From assembly GCA_965284315.1 (NCBI GenBank), contig OZ260072.1, positions 1,984,001 to 2,048,000 on the forward strand: a stretch of DNA of 64,000 bases. The letters run 5' to 3'. Both the position numbers and the translations under genes were made by a program. The notes under the pieces are model-generated. The model had not been told where the DNA came from. It saw only the letters and a list, made by a program, of their open reading frames with translations, and searched no databases. The stretch is from PCRC01 sp017848435. GTDB lineage: Bacteria; Pseudomonadota; Gammaproteobacteria; Burkholderiales; Burkholderiaceae_C. Shown here piece after piece: positions 16,671 through 25,628 of the stretch (position 1 is the stretch's first letter; each line of letters starts with the position of its first letter).

Positions 16671-17330
16671 TTATTTCTTGGCGGCAGGCTTGGCGGCGGG
16701 TTTGCCTTTGCCACCCTTGGCGTCGGCAGCCGGTGCGGCCGCAGCGGCTGGATCGGGGGCTTCTTCCACCACCGGTGGGGTGGCCGTGACCAGCACCGGG
16801 TTGACCTTGCCACGCAGGACGGCTTTCACGCCTTTGGGCAGCTTGACGTCGTTCAGGTGAACCGACGAGCCTTTTTTCATTCCGCTCAGGTCCACGGCGA
16901 TGAACTCGGGCAGGTCGCGTGGCAGGCAGGCGACTTCCAGTTCGTTCAGCACGTGGTTGATCAGGCAGGCGTCGGCTTTCACGGCTGGCGAGTTTTCTTC
17001 GCCGCTATAGTGCAGGGCCACCTTGGTGTGCAGCACGGTGTTGGCATCCACGCGCTGGAAGTCAACGTGCTGGACTTGTTGTTTGTACGGGTGCATGACG
17101 AAGTCACGCAGCAGGACTTTGGTAACGCTGCCAGCCAGTTCCATTTCCATCACGCTGGAATGGAAGGCTTCTTTTTTCAGCGCGTGCCACAGTGCGTTGT
17201 GGTCCAGCTCGATCAGTTGTGGCTTGCCGTCAATGCCACCGTAAACGATGCCGGGGGTTTTGCCCGAATTGCGGAGACGGCGGCTCGCACCCGTGCCCTG
17301 CTTGGTACGCTCAAAAGCGACGAATTTCAT
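16671..17330 (-). CDS. rplY: 50S ribosomal protein L25, general stress (CTC) form
   Basis: 5S rRNA-binding ribosomal protein of the long CTC type. The 219-residue protein has the N-terminal L25 domain (GTGASRRLRNSGKTPGIVYGG, DFQRVD) and the C-terminal TL5/CTC beta domain (DLSGMKKGSSVHLNDVKLPKGV). The tail after residue 185 is low-complexity Ala/Lys/Pro. It lies between prs and pth, the usual order. Confidence 0.96.
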   Translation of the reverse strand: MKFVAFERTKQGTGASRRLRNSGKTPGIVYGGIDGKPQLIELDHNALWHALKKEAFHSSVMEMELAGSVTKVLLRDFVMHPYKQQVQHVDFQRVDANTVLHTKVALHYSGEENSPAVKADACLINHVLNELEVACLPRDLPEFIAVDLSGMKKGSSVHLNDVKLPKGVKAVLRGKVNPVLVTATPPVVEEAPDPAAAAAPAADAKGGKGKPAAKPAAKK

Positions 17331-17375
17331 AACTACTCCCTGAGGAATCCACCGCGACCAGTGTGATTCCGGTTT

Positions 17376-17400
17376 AAAAAAACCCCGTTACCGAGGTTTG
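17376..17400 (-). terminator. Rho-independent terminator of prs
   Basis: Minus-strand stem AACCTCG / CGGGGTT (one wobble pair) with GTAA loop, followed by a run of T. It lies between the prs stop and the rplY start. Confidence 0.7.
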
Positions 17401-17413
17401 CTACTTGCCCCGG

Positions 17414-18388
17414 TCAGAACAAATTGTCCTGGTCCGAGAACAAACTCATCACCGACTCGCCCTTGGCAATGCGCTGGATCGTCTCGGCGATCAGCGGTGC
17501 CACGGACAGTTGGCGGATCTTGCCGCAGGCGAGGGCGGCGTCGCTCAGCGGGATGGTGTTGGTCACCACCACTTCGTCGAGCACCGAGCCCTTGGCGATG
17601 CGTTCGATCGCCGGGCCGGAAAAAATCGGGTGGGTGCAGTAGGCGTAAACCTTCTTGGCACCACGTTCCTTCAACACCTCGGCCGCTTTCACCAGCGTGC
17701 CAGCGGTGTCGATCATGTCGTCCATGATCACGCAGTTGCGGCCGTCGATCTCGCCGATCACGTGCATCACTTCGCTCACATTCGCCTTCGGGCGACGCTT
17801 GTCGATGATGGCCATGTCGCAGTTCAGCTGTTTGGCCAGCGCACGGGCACGCACCACACCACCGACGTCGGGCGAGACCACGATCAGGTCTTCGTACTTC
17901 TGCATCCGCAAATCGCCCAGCAGCACCGGCGACGCGTAGATGTTGTCCACCGGGATGTCGAAAAAGCCCTGGATCTGGTCGGCGTGCAAATCCATGGTGA
18001 GCACGCGGTCGACACCGACCGCCTGCAGCATGTTGGCCACTACCTTGGCGGTGATCGGCACCCGGGCGGAACGCGGGCGGCGGTCTTGCCGGGCGTAGCC
18101 AAAGTACGGAATCACCGCGCTGATGCGTTCGGCCGAGGCGCGTTTCAGCGCGTCGACCATGATCAGCAACTCCATCAGGTTCTCGTTGGTCGGGGCGCAG
18201 GTGGACTGCACCACAAACACGTCGCGTGCCCGGACGTTCTGGTTGATCTCGACCGTGACTTCACCGTCCGAGAAGCGGCCCACATGGGCGGCGCCGAGCG
18301 TGATGCCCAGATTCTGCGCAATCTCAGCGGCCATGCCAGGGTTGGCATTGCCGGTGAAGACCATGAAATCCGGGTTGTGAACCTGCAT
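17414..18388 (-). CDS. prs: Ribose-phosphate pyrophosphokinase (PRPP synthetase)
   Basis: Makes 5-phosphoribosyl 1-pyrophosphate from ribose 5-phosphate and ATP for nucleotide, His, Trp and NAD synthesis. The 324-residue protein has FTGNANPGMAAEIAQNLG, the ATP-binding FSDGEVTVEINQNVRARDVF, and the PRPP loop DDMIDTAGTLVKAA (near residue 222). An ATG for MVFTGNANPG lies eight codons inside and is a possible shorter start. The tRNA-Gln gene lies 39 bp upstream on the same strand. Confidence 0.97.
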   Translation of the reverse strand: MQVHNPDFMVFTGNANPGMAAEIAQNLGITLGAAHVGRFSDGEVTVEINQNVRARDVFVVQSTCAPTNENLMELLIMVDALKRASAERISAVIPYFGYARQDRRPRSARVPITAKVVANMLQAVGVDRVLTMDLHADQIQGFFDIPVDNIYASPVLLGDLRMQKYEDLIVVSPDVGGVVRARALAKQLNCDMAIIDKRRPKANVSEVMHVIGEIDGRNCVIMDDMIDTAGTLVKAAEVLKERGAKKVYAYCTHPIFSGPAIERIAKGSVLDEVVVTNTIPLSDAALACGKIRQLSVAPLIAETIQRIAKGESVMSLFSDQDNLF

Positions 18389-18427
18389 GAGCGTTCCAGC
18401 GATCTAAATTTTTATTGCCAAAAATTT

Positions 18428-18504
18428 TGGCAGGGGAGGAAGGACTCGAACCCTCGCATGCTGGAATCAAAATCCAGTGCCTTTACCAACTTGGCGACTC
18501 CCCT
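18428..18504 (-). tRNA. tRNA-Gln (anticodon TTG)
   Basis: Minus-strand cloverleaf of 77 bases including an encoded CCA. The acceptor stem is AGGGGAG / CTCCCCT, the anticodon stem CTGGA / TCCAG encloses TTTTGAT (anticodon TTG), and the T-arm reads GAGGGTTCGAGTCCTTC. The position between ispE and prs is the classic one in betaproteobacteria. Confidence 0.96.
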
Positions 18505-18535
18505 ACACAGGAAGGCGGCAGATGCCACCCACCCT

Positions 18536-19402
18536 TTATTTGTCGCTGGTCGCCCACCCCACCAATGGGTGAACGTCCATATTGCTGCAGTGCCTGACCT
18601 GCCACCCGCTGGGGGCATTGGCCAAGACCTCCGGAGCGCTGTCCAGCCATGCTGGAGGCGGCAACAGCGCAAATACCGCGCTGCCGGAGCCCGTCATTCT
18701 GCCCTGAAGACCGTGTTCGCCGAGCCACTGGAGGGCTTGACCAACGCCGGGGCACAGGATTTGTGCGACGGGTTGCAAATCATTGTGGCCGAAGCCATAT
18801 GGGTTTGCAGCAAAGCCTAAGATTGTAGCAGTTTCAGTGTCGCGTTTGAGCGCGGAATTTGAAAAAATCGCTTCAGTGGCGAGCCCGGCGGCTGGTTTGA
18901 CCACCACACAGCGTGCCGGTGGCAAGTCAACAGGTGTGATTTTCTCACCAATGCCCTCGACCCAGGCGTTCCGTCCGTGCAAAAAAAATGGCACGTCGGC
19001 CCCGAGTTGCTCACCCACCGCACACAGCGTGGCCAGTGGCAGGTTCAACCGCCAGAGCCGGTTCAGCGCCAGCAGGCAACTGGCGGCGTCCGACGAGCCG
19101 CCACCCATGCCGGCCTGTGCCGGGATGGCCTTGTGGACACCGATGTGGACGCCCTCCAGGTGGCCAGTCAAGGTTTGCAATGCCTGGGCGGCGCGGACGG
19201 TGAGGTCATTGGCCGGCAGCGGTGTGGTCAGGTCTTCGCGGCTGATCTGGCCGTCGGCCCGCAGCTCAAAATTCAAACGGTCCTGCCAGTCGATCAGCAT
19301 GAAGACCGATTGCAGCAGGTGGTAGCCGTCGGCGCGGCGCCCGGTGATGTGCAGAAACAGGTTCAGCTTGGCCGGCGCGGGCACGTCGTACAGGGCTTGC
19401 AT
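18536..19402 (-). CDS. ispE: 4-diphosphocytidyl-2-C-methyl-D-erythritol kinase
   Basis: GHMP-family kinase of the MEP isoprenoid pathway. The 288-residue protein has PAPAKLNLFLHITGRRADGYH near the N-terminus, the ATP-binding GMGGGSSDAASCLLALN motif (near residue 96) and GRMTGSGSAVFA in the C-terminal domain. It begins 32 bp downstream of lolB on the same strand. Confidence 0.96.
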   Translation of the reverse strand: MQALYDVPAPAKLNLFLHITGRRADGYHLLQSVFMLIDWQDRLNFELRADGQISREDLTTPLPANDLTVRAAQALQTLTGHLEGVHIGVHKAIPAQAGMGGGSSDAASCLLALNRLWRLNLPLATLCAVGEQLGADVPFFLHGRNAWVEGIGEKITPVDLPPARCVVVKPAAGLATEAIFSNSALKRDTETATILGFAANPYGFGHNDLQPVAQILCPGVGQALQWLGEHGLQGRMTGSGSAVFALLPPPAWLDSAPEVLANAPSGWQVRHCSNMDVHPLVGWATSDK

Positions 19403-19434
19403 GGGACCAGGAGCAGGGGCAACAGGCGCAGGGC

Positions 19435-19935
19435 TCAGCGGTCCAGCACGATGCGCAGTTCGGCCGGTTGTGGCGGCCGTGTCTGGCGCGCCACGATGCG
19501 GCCGCTGGCATGCTGGGACAGGTCGGCCTGCCAGCCGGCGCTGGCGGTGTTTTTGCCCTGCAGCCAGTCAAACAGCGCCTGGGCGGGGATGTTGGTGCCC
19601 GTCACGTGGGCCACGAGCGCGTCGACCGAGGCGAATTGCTGGTTCTCGCGGGGCGACTGCAGCGTGGCGCGCTGTGGCGTCCAGGCCAGCAGGGCGAGTG
19701 TGCTGCCAAGCGGGGTGCTGAGCGTCAGGCTGCCCTGTTGTGCGGAGCCGTTCAGCTCAAAGGCAGCGGAGAAGGACTGTGGCGGCTGGCTGTCGATTTT
19801 CAGTGCCAGGCGGCCGCTCCATTGGGTTTGAATTGCCGCTGGGGTGCTTTCAGTGCCGTTTGGGTCGGGCGCCTTAGTCAAACCTGCACAGCCTGCTACT
19901 AAAAAAATAGCAAGCAGCAGGCTGGCGCAGCGCAT
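19435..19935 (-). CDS. lolB: Outer-membrane lipoprotein receptor LolB
   Basis: Receives lipoproteins from LolA and inserts them in the outer membrane. I start it at MRCASLLLAIFLVAGC (19935), which gives a proper lipobox; longer frames lack one. The 166-residue protein has the LolB beta-sheet pattern (TQWSGRLALKI, FELNGSAQQGSLTLSTPLG). The signal-peptide codons contain an AT-rich inverted repeat (GCCTGCTACT...AGCAGGC). It is encoded 5 bp downstream of the TPR gene and upstream of ispE. Confidence 0.93.
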   Translation of the reverse strand: MRCASLLLAIFLVAGCAGLTKAPDPNGTESTPAAIQTQWSGRLALKIDSQPPQSFSAAFELNGSAQQGSLTLSTPLGSTLALLAWTPQRATLQSPRENQQFASVDALVAHVTGTNIPAQALFDWLQGKNTASAGWQADLSQHASGRIVARQTRPPQPAELRIVLDR

Positions 19936-19940
19936 TCGGC

Positions 19941-21674
19941 TCACAGCTTGACGCGCAGACGCTGCAGGGTCTGGCGCAGGGTCTCGTTGTCGGAGTTGAG
20001 CAGCATGCCTTCTTTCCAGATATTGGTGGCCTTCTCTTTTTGCCCCATGGCCCACAGCACCTCACCGAGGTGGGCGGCAATTTCAGCGTCGGGCTTGGCT
20101 TTGTAGGCCTGCTCCAGCACCCGCGCGGCTTCCGGCAGGTTGCCCATGCGGAATTCGACCCAGCCCAGGCTGTCGGTGATGAACGGGTCGCCCGGTGTGA
20201 TTTCCAGCGCCTTCTTGATCAGCTGCCGCGCTTCCGGCAACCGGACGTTGCGTTCGGCCAGCGAGTAGCCAAGCGCGTTGTAGGCGTGTTGAAAGTCGGG
20301 TTTGAGGGCGATGACGCGGCGCAGCAGGCGCTCCATGTCGTCCAGCGCGCCGGTTTTTTCGGCCAGCAGGGCCTGGTCGTACATCAGGTCGGCGTCTTCC
20401 GGGTTGGCAGCGATGGCCTTGCCGAGCAGGTCGTAGGCGAGCGGGTACTGTTTGTTGTCGCGCAGCAGTTGCACTTCCGCCAGCAGTTTGAGCCGTGCAT
20501 CGCTTGGGTCGCGTTCGGGCAGGCTGCGGATCATCTGGCGTGCTTCGGGCAGTTTGCCCTGCTTGGCAAGGATGGACGCGCGGCGGCTTTGTGCGGCCAT
20601 CAGGTCTTGGGCCTTGTCGATCTTGGCCAGCCAGCCTTCGGCGGCGGTGAAGTTGCGGCGTTTTTCGGCAATCTGCGCCAGACCGAGGTAGGCCTGCGCC
20701 AAGGCGCGGTTGCGCTCTTCCTGCGGCAGTTTCTGGGCCAACGGCAAGAAGCGCTGCAGCGAACGGTCGGCCGCATCGAGCAGGTTGTCCTGCAACTGCA
20801 GGGTGCCAAGCACCAGCCAGCCATCGGCCCGGTCTGGGTGCTGGTTGACCAGCAGCTGGGTTTGCTGGGTGGCTTCGCCGTAGCGCTGGGCGTCCAGCAG
20901 CACACGGGCATAGGCCATGCGCAGATCGGGGGGCACCGTGCCGCTGAAGTAGGTCTTGACCAGGGTTTCGGCCTGTGGGTATTTGGCCTCCATCAGTTCC
21001 AGCGCCAGCAGCACCGGGGCGTCAGACTTGCGGTCGGCTGCCTGGGCGCGTTGCGCGGCCTCGAAGCTGGCAGGGACGTCGCCCGCGGCCAGCCGCATCC
21101 GGCCAATGGCGACCCAGCTGACCGATGCCAGCGCCGGGGTGCTGAGCGCGTCGGCCAGCACCTGTTCCACCATGGTGGCCGCGAGTTTCTTGTCGGTCAC
21201 CCGCGCGTACGCACGGGGCAGGCCGGTGATCGCCAGCGGCAGCAGGTCGGGCGGTGCAAGGGTGATTTCGGCTTTCAGGGGTTCTGCGCTGTCTTCCACC
21301 CGGTTCAGCGCGACCAGGATCTGCAGCACGTAGCGGTTGGCTTCACGCGATTTGGGGAACGCCTGTTTCCAGGCGCGTGCCGCCTGCAGTGCCGAGTCGC
21401 CTGAGCGGGCCTGGAGCGCAATGTCTACCGAACGCTGGTAGAGCTGCTCGTTGTTGGTTTTGCGCGCGGCGTCCAGCATCAGCGAGAAGCCGGCACCGGG
21501 TTCACCAGCACGCGCGTTCAACTCGCCCAGCAGCAGCTGGTAAAACAACCGGCCATCCAGCCCAGAGTCCTGCACCGGCACTGCCCGTGCCGGGCCAGCC
21601 GCCGGGGTTTGTGCCTGCAGCACAGGCGCTGCAAGGAAAAGGGCCAAGCCGCCGAGCCAGATAAATCGTGTCAT
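19941..21674 (-). CDS. Secreted tetratricopeptide-repeat protein
   Basis: A 577-residue protein starting at MTRFIWLGGLALFLAAPVLQAQ (signal peptide). Most of the rest is TPR-like helical repeats; the clearest are at the C-terminus (ALKPDFQHAYNALGYSLAERN and ITPGDPFITDSLGWVEFRMGN). Proteins of this kind immediately precede lolB-ispE in most Burkholderiales. A role in envelope assembly or lipoprotein traffic is inferred from position. It is divergent from mutM. Confidence 0.9.
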   Translation of the reverse strand: MTRFIWLGGLALFLAAPVLQAQTPAAGPARAVPVQDSGLDGRLFYQLLLGELNARAGEPGAGFSLMLDAARKTNNEQLYQRSVDIALQARSGDSALQAARAWKQAFPKSREANRYVLQILVALNRVEDSAEPLKAEITLAPPDLLPLAITGLPRAYARVTDKKLAATMVEQVLADALSTPALASVSWVAIGRMRLAAGDVPASFEAAQRAQAADRKSDAPVLLALELMEAKYPQAETLVKTYFSGTVPPDLRMAYARVLLDAQRYGEATQQTQLLVNQHPDRADGWLVLGTLQLQDNLLDAADRSLQRFLPLAQKLPQEERNRALAQAYLGLAQIAEKRRNFTAAEGWLAKIDKAQDLMAAQSRRASILAKQGKLPEARQMIRSLPERDPSDARLKLLAEVQLLRDNKQYPLAYDLLGKAIAANPEDADLMYDQALLAEKTGALDDMERLLRRVIALKPDFQHAYNALGYSLAERNVRLPEARQLIKKALEITPGDPFITDSLGWVEFRMGNLPEAARVLEQAYKAKPDAEIAAHLGEVLWAMGQKEKATNIWKEGMLLNSDNETLRQTLQRLRVKL

Positions 21675-21755
21675 GAAGACATGATAATTGAACGTTGTGC
21701 CTGCAAAGGCCGGTGCTGTGGATACCCCGCAGGCGCCGTTGTGCCCCACCCACCC

Positions 21756-22577
21756 ATGCCCGAATTGCCCGAAGTTGAAGTTACCCGCCTGAGCTTTGCG
21801 GCGCGGATTGCCGGTGCCCGGATTGCGTCGGCGCAGCTGGGCCAACCGCTGCGCTGGCCGCTCGGTTGCGAGTTGGCCAGCCTGCAGGGCCGGCAGGTGC
21901 TGGGCGTGCGGCGGCGTGGCAAGTACCTGCTGGTGGACCTGGCCGAGCCTGCGGGCTTGCTGCTGCTGCACCTGGGCATGTCGGGCAGCCTGTCGTTTGC
22001 CAGCACCTTGCCGCCGCCAGGGCGGCACGACCATTTCGAGCTGTTGACCAGCCACGGGCGGCTGCGGTTGCACGACCCGCGGCGCTTTGGTGCCGTGGTC
22101 TATGCGCCCAGTGAGCAGGACCCGGTGGCCGTGAAGCTGCTGGGCCGCCTTGGGCCGGAACCCTTGACCGACGCGTTTGACCTCGCCGCCTTCCGTGCCG
22201 GGCTCAAAGAGCGCCGCACCGCCATCAAACAGGTGCTGCTGGCTGGGGAACTGGTGGTGGGCGTGGGCAACATCTACGCGTCCGAGGCATTGTTTCTGGC
22301 CGGCATCCGACCCACCACCCGGGCGATGCGCCTGACGGGGCCGCGTGTGGCCCGGCTGCATGCCGCCATCAAGCAGGTGCTGTCGAATGCACTGGCCCAG
22401 GGCGGCAGCACCCTGCGCGACTTTTCCAGTGCCGATGGCCAGACCGGCTACTTTCAGCTCACCGCCATGGTGTACGACCGGGCCGGTGAGCCCTGCCGGC
22501 AGTGTGGCGGCCCGATCCGCATGCTGCGCCAGGGCCAGCGCTCCAGCTTCTTCTGTGGGGTGTGCCAGAAGGCGTAA
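21756..22577 (+). CDS. mutM: Formamidopyrimidine-DNA glycosylase
   Basis: Bifunctional glycosylase/AP lyase removing 8-oxoguanine. I start it at MPELPEVEV so that the catalytic Pro-2 and Glu-3 are exposed; the frame extends upstream without a better start. The 273-residue protein ends in a zinc finger (CRQCGG ... FFCGVCQ) with the conserved QGGSTLRDF segment before it. It is divergent from the TPR gene. mutY, its functional partner in 8-oxoG repair, lies 2 kb downstream on the same strand. Confidence 0.96.
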   Translation: MPELPEVEVTRLSFAARIAGARIASAQLGQPLRWPLGCELASLQGRQVLGVRRRGKYLLVDLAEPAGLLLLHLGMSGSLSFASTLPPPGRHDHFELLTSHGRLRLHDPRRFGAVVYAPSEQDPVAVKLLGRLGPEPLTDAFDLAAFRAGLKERRTAIKQVLLAGELVVGVGNIYASEALFLAGIRPTTRAMRLTGPRVARLHAAIKQVLSNALAQGGSTLRDFSSADGQTGYFQLTAMVYDRAGEPCRQCGGPIRMLRQGQRSSFFCGVCQKA

Positions 22578-22610
22578 CAGTTGTCCGGCCAGATGCTATA
22601 TTGACCTGCA

Positions 22611-24557
22611 ATGACGTCGTTCAGCAACCAACTTGACGGCCACAGCGTCTGGCGACGCGAAGCGGCAGACCAGCTCACCCAATTGGGCGACTGGCTGCGC
22701 GAGCACGACCTGCTGGACGTGGCCATGCAGGCCCGGCTGGACACGGCGCAGTCGCAGCTGTCCACCGACAAGCTCCGCGTGGCTTTCGTGGCCGAGTTCT
22801 CGCGCGGCAAATCCGAGCTGATCAACGCGGTCTTTTTTGCCCAGTACGGTCGCCGCCTGTTGCCCGCGCGGGCCGGGCGCACCACCATGTGCCCGAGCGA
22901 ACTGGGGTATGACGCCAGCCAGCCCACCAGCCTGCGCCTGTTGCCGATCGAGTCCCGCTCGCAGCCTCAGACGCTGGCCGAGTGGCGTCAGACTCCCGAG
23001 CACTGGACACAGCTCCCGCTGGACACCAACAGTCCCGAACAGATGGCCGTGGCGCTGGAAAAAATCACCGAGGTGCGCCGGGTCACCATTGCTGAAGCGC
23101 GTGCCCTTGATTTCTGGCACGACGAGACGCCCGAAGACAACCCATTGCCAGACCAGCACGGCATGGTGGAGGTGCCGCGCTGGCGGCACGCGCTCATCAA
23201 CCTGCCACACCCGCTGCTGGCGCAGGGCTTGGTGATTCTGGACACGCCCGGTCTGAACGCGATTGGGGCCGGGCCCGAATTGACCATCAACCTGATTCCA
23301 CAGGCCCACGCGGTGGTGTTCATCCTCGGTGCCGACACCGGCGTGACCCGTTCCGACATGGCCATCTGGCGCGAGCATCTGGTCGTGGAAGACGACCGTT
23401 ACGACACCCGCATGGTGGTGCTGAACAAGATTGACACGCTGTGGGACCCGATGAATCCTGCCGCCGACGTTGAAGCCCAAATTCAGCGCCAACGCAGCCA
23501 TTCGGCGGCGGTGCTGGGCTTGCCGGAGTCGCGTGTGCTGGCGCTGTCGGCACAAAAAGGCCTGCTCGGCAAAGTCAATGGCGATGGCCGGCTGTTGCAG
23601 GCCAGCCGATTGGCGCACTTTGAGCAACTGCTGGGCCAAACCGTGCTGTCCCAGAGACAACAGACGCTGGCTGGCCTGCTTGAGGGCACCGTGACCGAGC
23701 TGGCGCGCGAAGCCGCCCGCTTGTTGCAGGTGCGGCGGCGTGACCTGGCCGAACAGTTGATCGAATTCAATGGTCTGCGCGGTAAAAACACCGCAGTGAT
23801 CCAGCACATGCGCCTGCGGGTGGACAGCGAAGAGGCTGAGTTCAATGCCAGCCTGCCGCGGATCAACGCTGTCCGGGCGGTTCACCTCAAACTCAAGCGG
23901 GAGGTGGTCAACACCCTCGCTGGTACCCGGCTGGCTGCTGCCACAGCGCCGCTGCAGGAAGCATTGGCCCAGCCCGGCATCAAGCTTGGCTTGAAGAAGA
24001 CCTACGCTGAAGCCCTTGGCAATGTCAGGGCCTGCATTGACGCAACCCAGCAGCTGGTCCGCGAAATGGACACCATGCTGACGACCGCTTTCCGCCAGCT
24101 CAATGCCGACCACGGCTTCTCGCTGGAGCTGCCGACGAGGCCCGACCTGTCGCGCTTTGTCGATACCCTGGACAAGCTGGAGCGGCACCACTTGCGTTAC
24201 CTGGGTGTGACACAGGTGTTCCGGCTGTCGCAACCCGATTTCACCGCCCGTCTGATGCAGACACTGATGGCCGGCTTGCAGGCTGTATTTGCCGCTGCGC
24301 TGAAAGAGGCTGCGTTGTGGAGCAAGGCCGCCACCGCCCAGCTGGACACGCAAATGCTGGAACGCCGCCGCAGTTTTGCACAGCGTGCCGATGGCATTAG
24401 CCGCATCCAGCAGGCAGCTGGCAGCCTGGAAGAGCGTCTGGCCGAGTTGACTGAGCAGGAAAACGCATTGCGGCAAACCGAAGCCCAGCTCGACCAGCTG
24501 ACCAGCCGTTTACGCGCCGCCATGCCGGCGCACTCCGAGTTGCGCCAGGTGGCGTGA
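22611..24557 (+). CDS. Dynamin-like large GTPase
   Basis: A 648-residue GTP-binding protein. G1 is in AEFSRGKSELINAVFF (near residue 63), G3 is DTPGLN, G4 is NKIDTLWD. The rest is a long helical stalk with coiled-coil tendency (SLEERLAELTEQENALRQTEAQLDQL at the C-terminus), as in bacterial dynamin-like proteins. No transmembrane segment is obvious. It overlaps mutY by 4 bp (GTGA), tying its expression to DNA repair genes mutM and mutY; a role in membrane remodelling or chromosome partition is only inferred. Confidence 0.88.
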   Translation: MTSFSNQLDGHSVWRREAADQLTQLGDWLREHDLLDVAMQARLDTAQSQLSTDKLRVAFVAEFSRGKSELINAVFFAQYGRRLLPARAGRTTMCPSELGYDASQPTSLRLLPIESRSQPQTLAEWRQTPEHWTQLPLDTNSPEQMAVALEKITEVRRVTIAEARALDFWHDETPEDNPLPDQHGMVEVPRWRHALINLPHPLLAQGLVILDTPGLNAIGAGPELTINLIPQAHAVVFILGADTGVTRSDMAIWREHLVVEDDRYDTRMVVLNKIDTLWDPMNPAADVEAQIQRQRSHSAAVLGLPESRVLALSAQKGLLGKVNGDGRLLQASRLAHFEQLLGQTVLSQRQQTLAGLLEGTVTELAREAARLLQVRRRDLAEQLIEFNGLRGKNTAVIQHMRLRVDSEEAEFNASLPRINAVRAVHLKLKREVVNTLAGTRLAAATAPLQEALAQPGIKLGLKKTYAEALGNVRACIDATQQLVREMDTMLTTAFRQLNADHGFSLELPTRPDLSRFVDTLDKLERHHLRYLGVTQVFRLSQPDFTARLMQTLMAGLQAVFAAALKEAALWSKAATAQLDTQMLERRRSFAQRADGISRIQQAAGSLEERLAELTEQENALRQTEAQLDQLTSRLRAAMPAHSELRQVA

Positions 24558-25621
24558 ACTCCGCCGAATACACCCTGCCTGCCGGTTTTGCTGCACAACT
24601 GGTGGCCTGGCAAGCCACTGCGGGCCGCCACGGCTTGCCGTGGCAACACACGCGCGACCCTTACCGTGTCTGGTTGTCGGAAATCATGTTGCAGCAGACT
24701 CAGGTAAGCACGGTACTGGACTACTACCCGCGTTTCCTGGACCGTTTTCCCAGCGTCGCATCACTGGCAGCCGCGCCGCTGGACGATGTGCTTGGCTTGT
24801 GGAGCGGGTTGGGTTACTACAGCCGGGCACGCAACCTGCACCGCTGCGCGCAAGCTGTGGTGGCCGAGCACGGCGGCAGTTTCCCGGCAGATGCCGTGTT
24901 GTTGCAAACCCTGCCAGGCATTGGCCGGTCCACCGCAGCAGCGATTGCGGCTTTCTGTTTTGACGAGCGCGTCAGCATTCTCGATGGCAACGTCAAACGC
25001 GTGCTGACGCGGGTGCTCGGCTTTGCCGACGACTTGGCCGTGGCTGCGCACGAGCGGCAGTTGTGGGCGCTGGCCGCCGAATTGCTGCCACCCCACGAGG
25101 CTGCCCACACCATGCCGCGCTACACCCAGGCGCTCATGGACCTGGGGGCCACCGTGTGCACCGCCCGCAAGCCGGCGTGTACCCAATGCCCTGTGGCGGC
25201 GCTATGCCGCGCCAAGGCCGAAGGGCGGGCCGATGCCTACCCCGTCAAGACGCGCAAGCTCAAGCGCAGCAGCGCGTCGCACTGGGCGCTCTGGTGCCAG
25301 CGGGCAGATGGCGCGGTCTGGTTGCAGCAGCGGCCAGACACCGGCATCTGGGCCGGGCTGTTCTGTTTTCCATTGTTTGACAGCCTGGCGGCGCTGCAGC
25401 AGGTGTTGCCCGGCGTGCCCGACAGTGGATTGCACAGCCTGTCGGCTTTCAAACACGTGCTGACCCACAAGGACATGCATTTGCACCCGGTGGTGTGCAC
25501 GCTGGCGGCTGAGACAGCGCCCCAGACGGCGGGGCAGTGGGTGGCAGAACAGGGCTGGCCTGCGCTCGGGTTGCCTGCGCCGGTGCGCAAGCTTCTGTCA
25601 GGCACTGTCGCGCTGCGTTGA
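24554..25621 (+). CDS. mutY: A/G-specific adenine glycosylase
   Basis: Removes adenine mispaired with 8-oxoguanine. The start codon is GTG, overlapping the dynamin-like gene. The 355-residue protein has the catalytic Glu in SEIMLQQTQV, helix-hairpin-helix LPGIGRSTAAAIAAF with Asp in ILDGNVKRV, and a [4Fe-4S] loop C-x6-C-x2-C-x5-C (CTARKPACTQCPVAALC). The C-terminal third is a NUDIX-like domain (WLQQRPDTGIWAGLFCFP) that recognises 8-oxoG. Confidence 0.96.
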   Translation: MNSAEYTLPAGFAAQLVAWQATAGRHGLPWQHTRDPYRVWLSEIMLQQTQVSTVLDYYPRFLDRFPSVASLAAAPLDDVLGLWSGLGYYSRARNLHRCAQAVVAEHGGSFPADAVLLQTLPGIGRSTAAAIAAFCFDERVSILDGNVKRVLTRVLGFADDLAVAAHERQLWALAAELLPPHEAAHTMPRYTQALMDLGATVCTARKPACTQCPVAALCRAKAEGRADAYPVKTRKLKRSSASHWALWCQRADGAVWLQQRPDTGIWAGLFCFPLFDSLAALQQVLPGVPDSGLHSLSAFKHVLTHKDMHLHPVVCTLAAETAPQTAGQWVAEQGWPALGLPAPVRKLLSGTVALR

Positions 25622-25628
25622 CGCGGTT

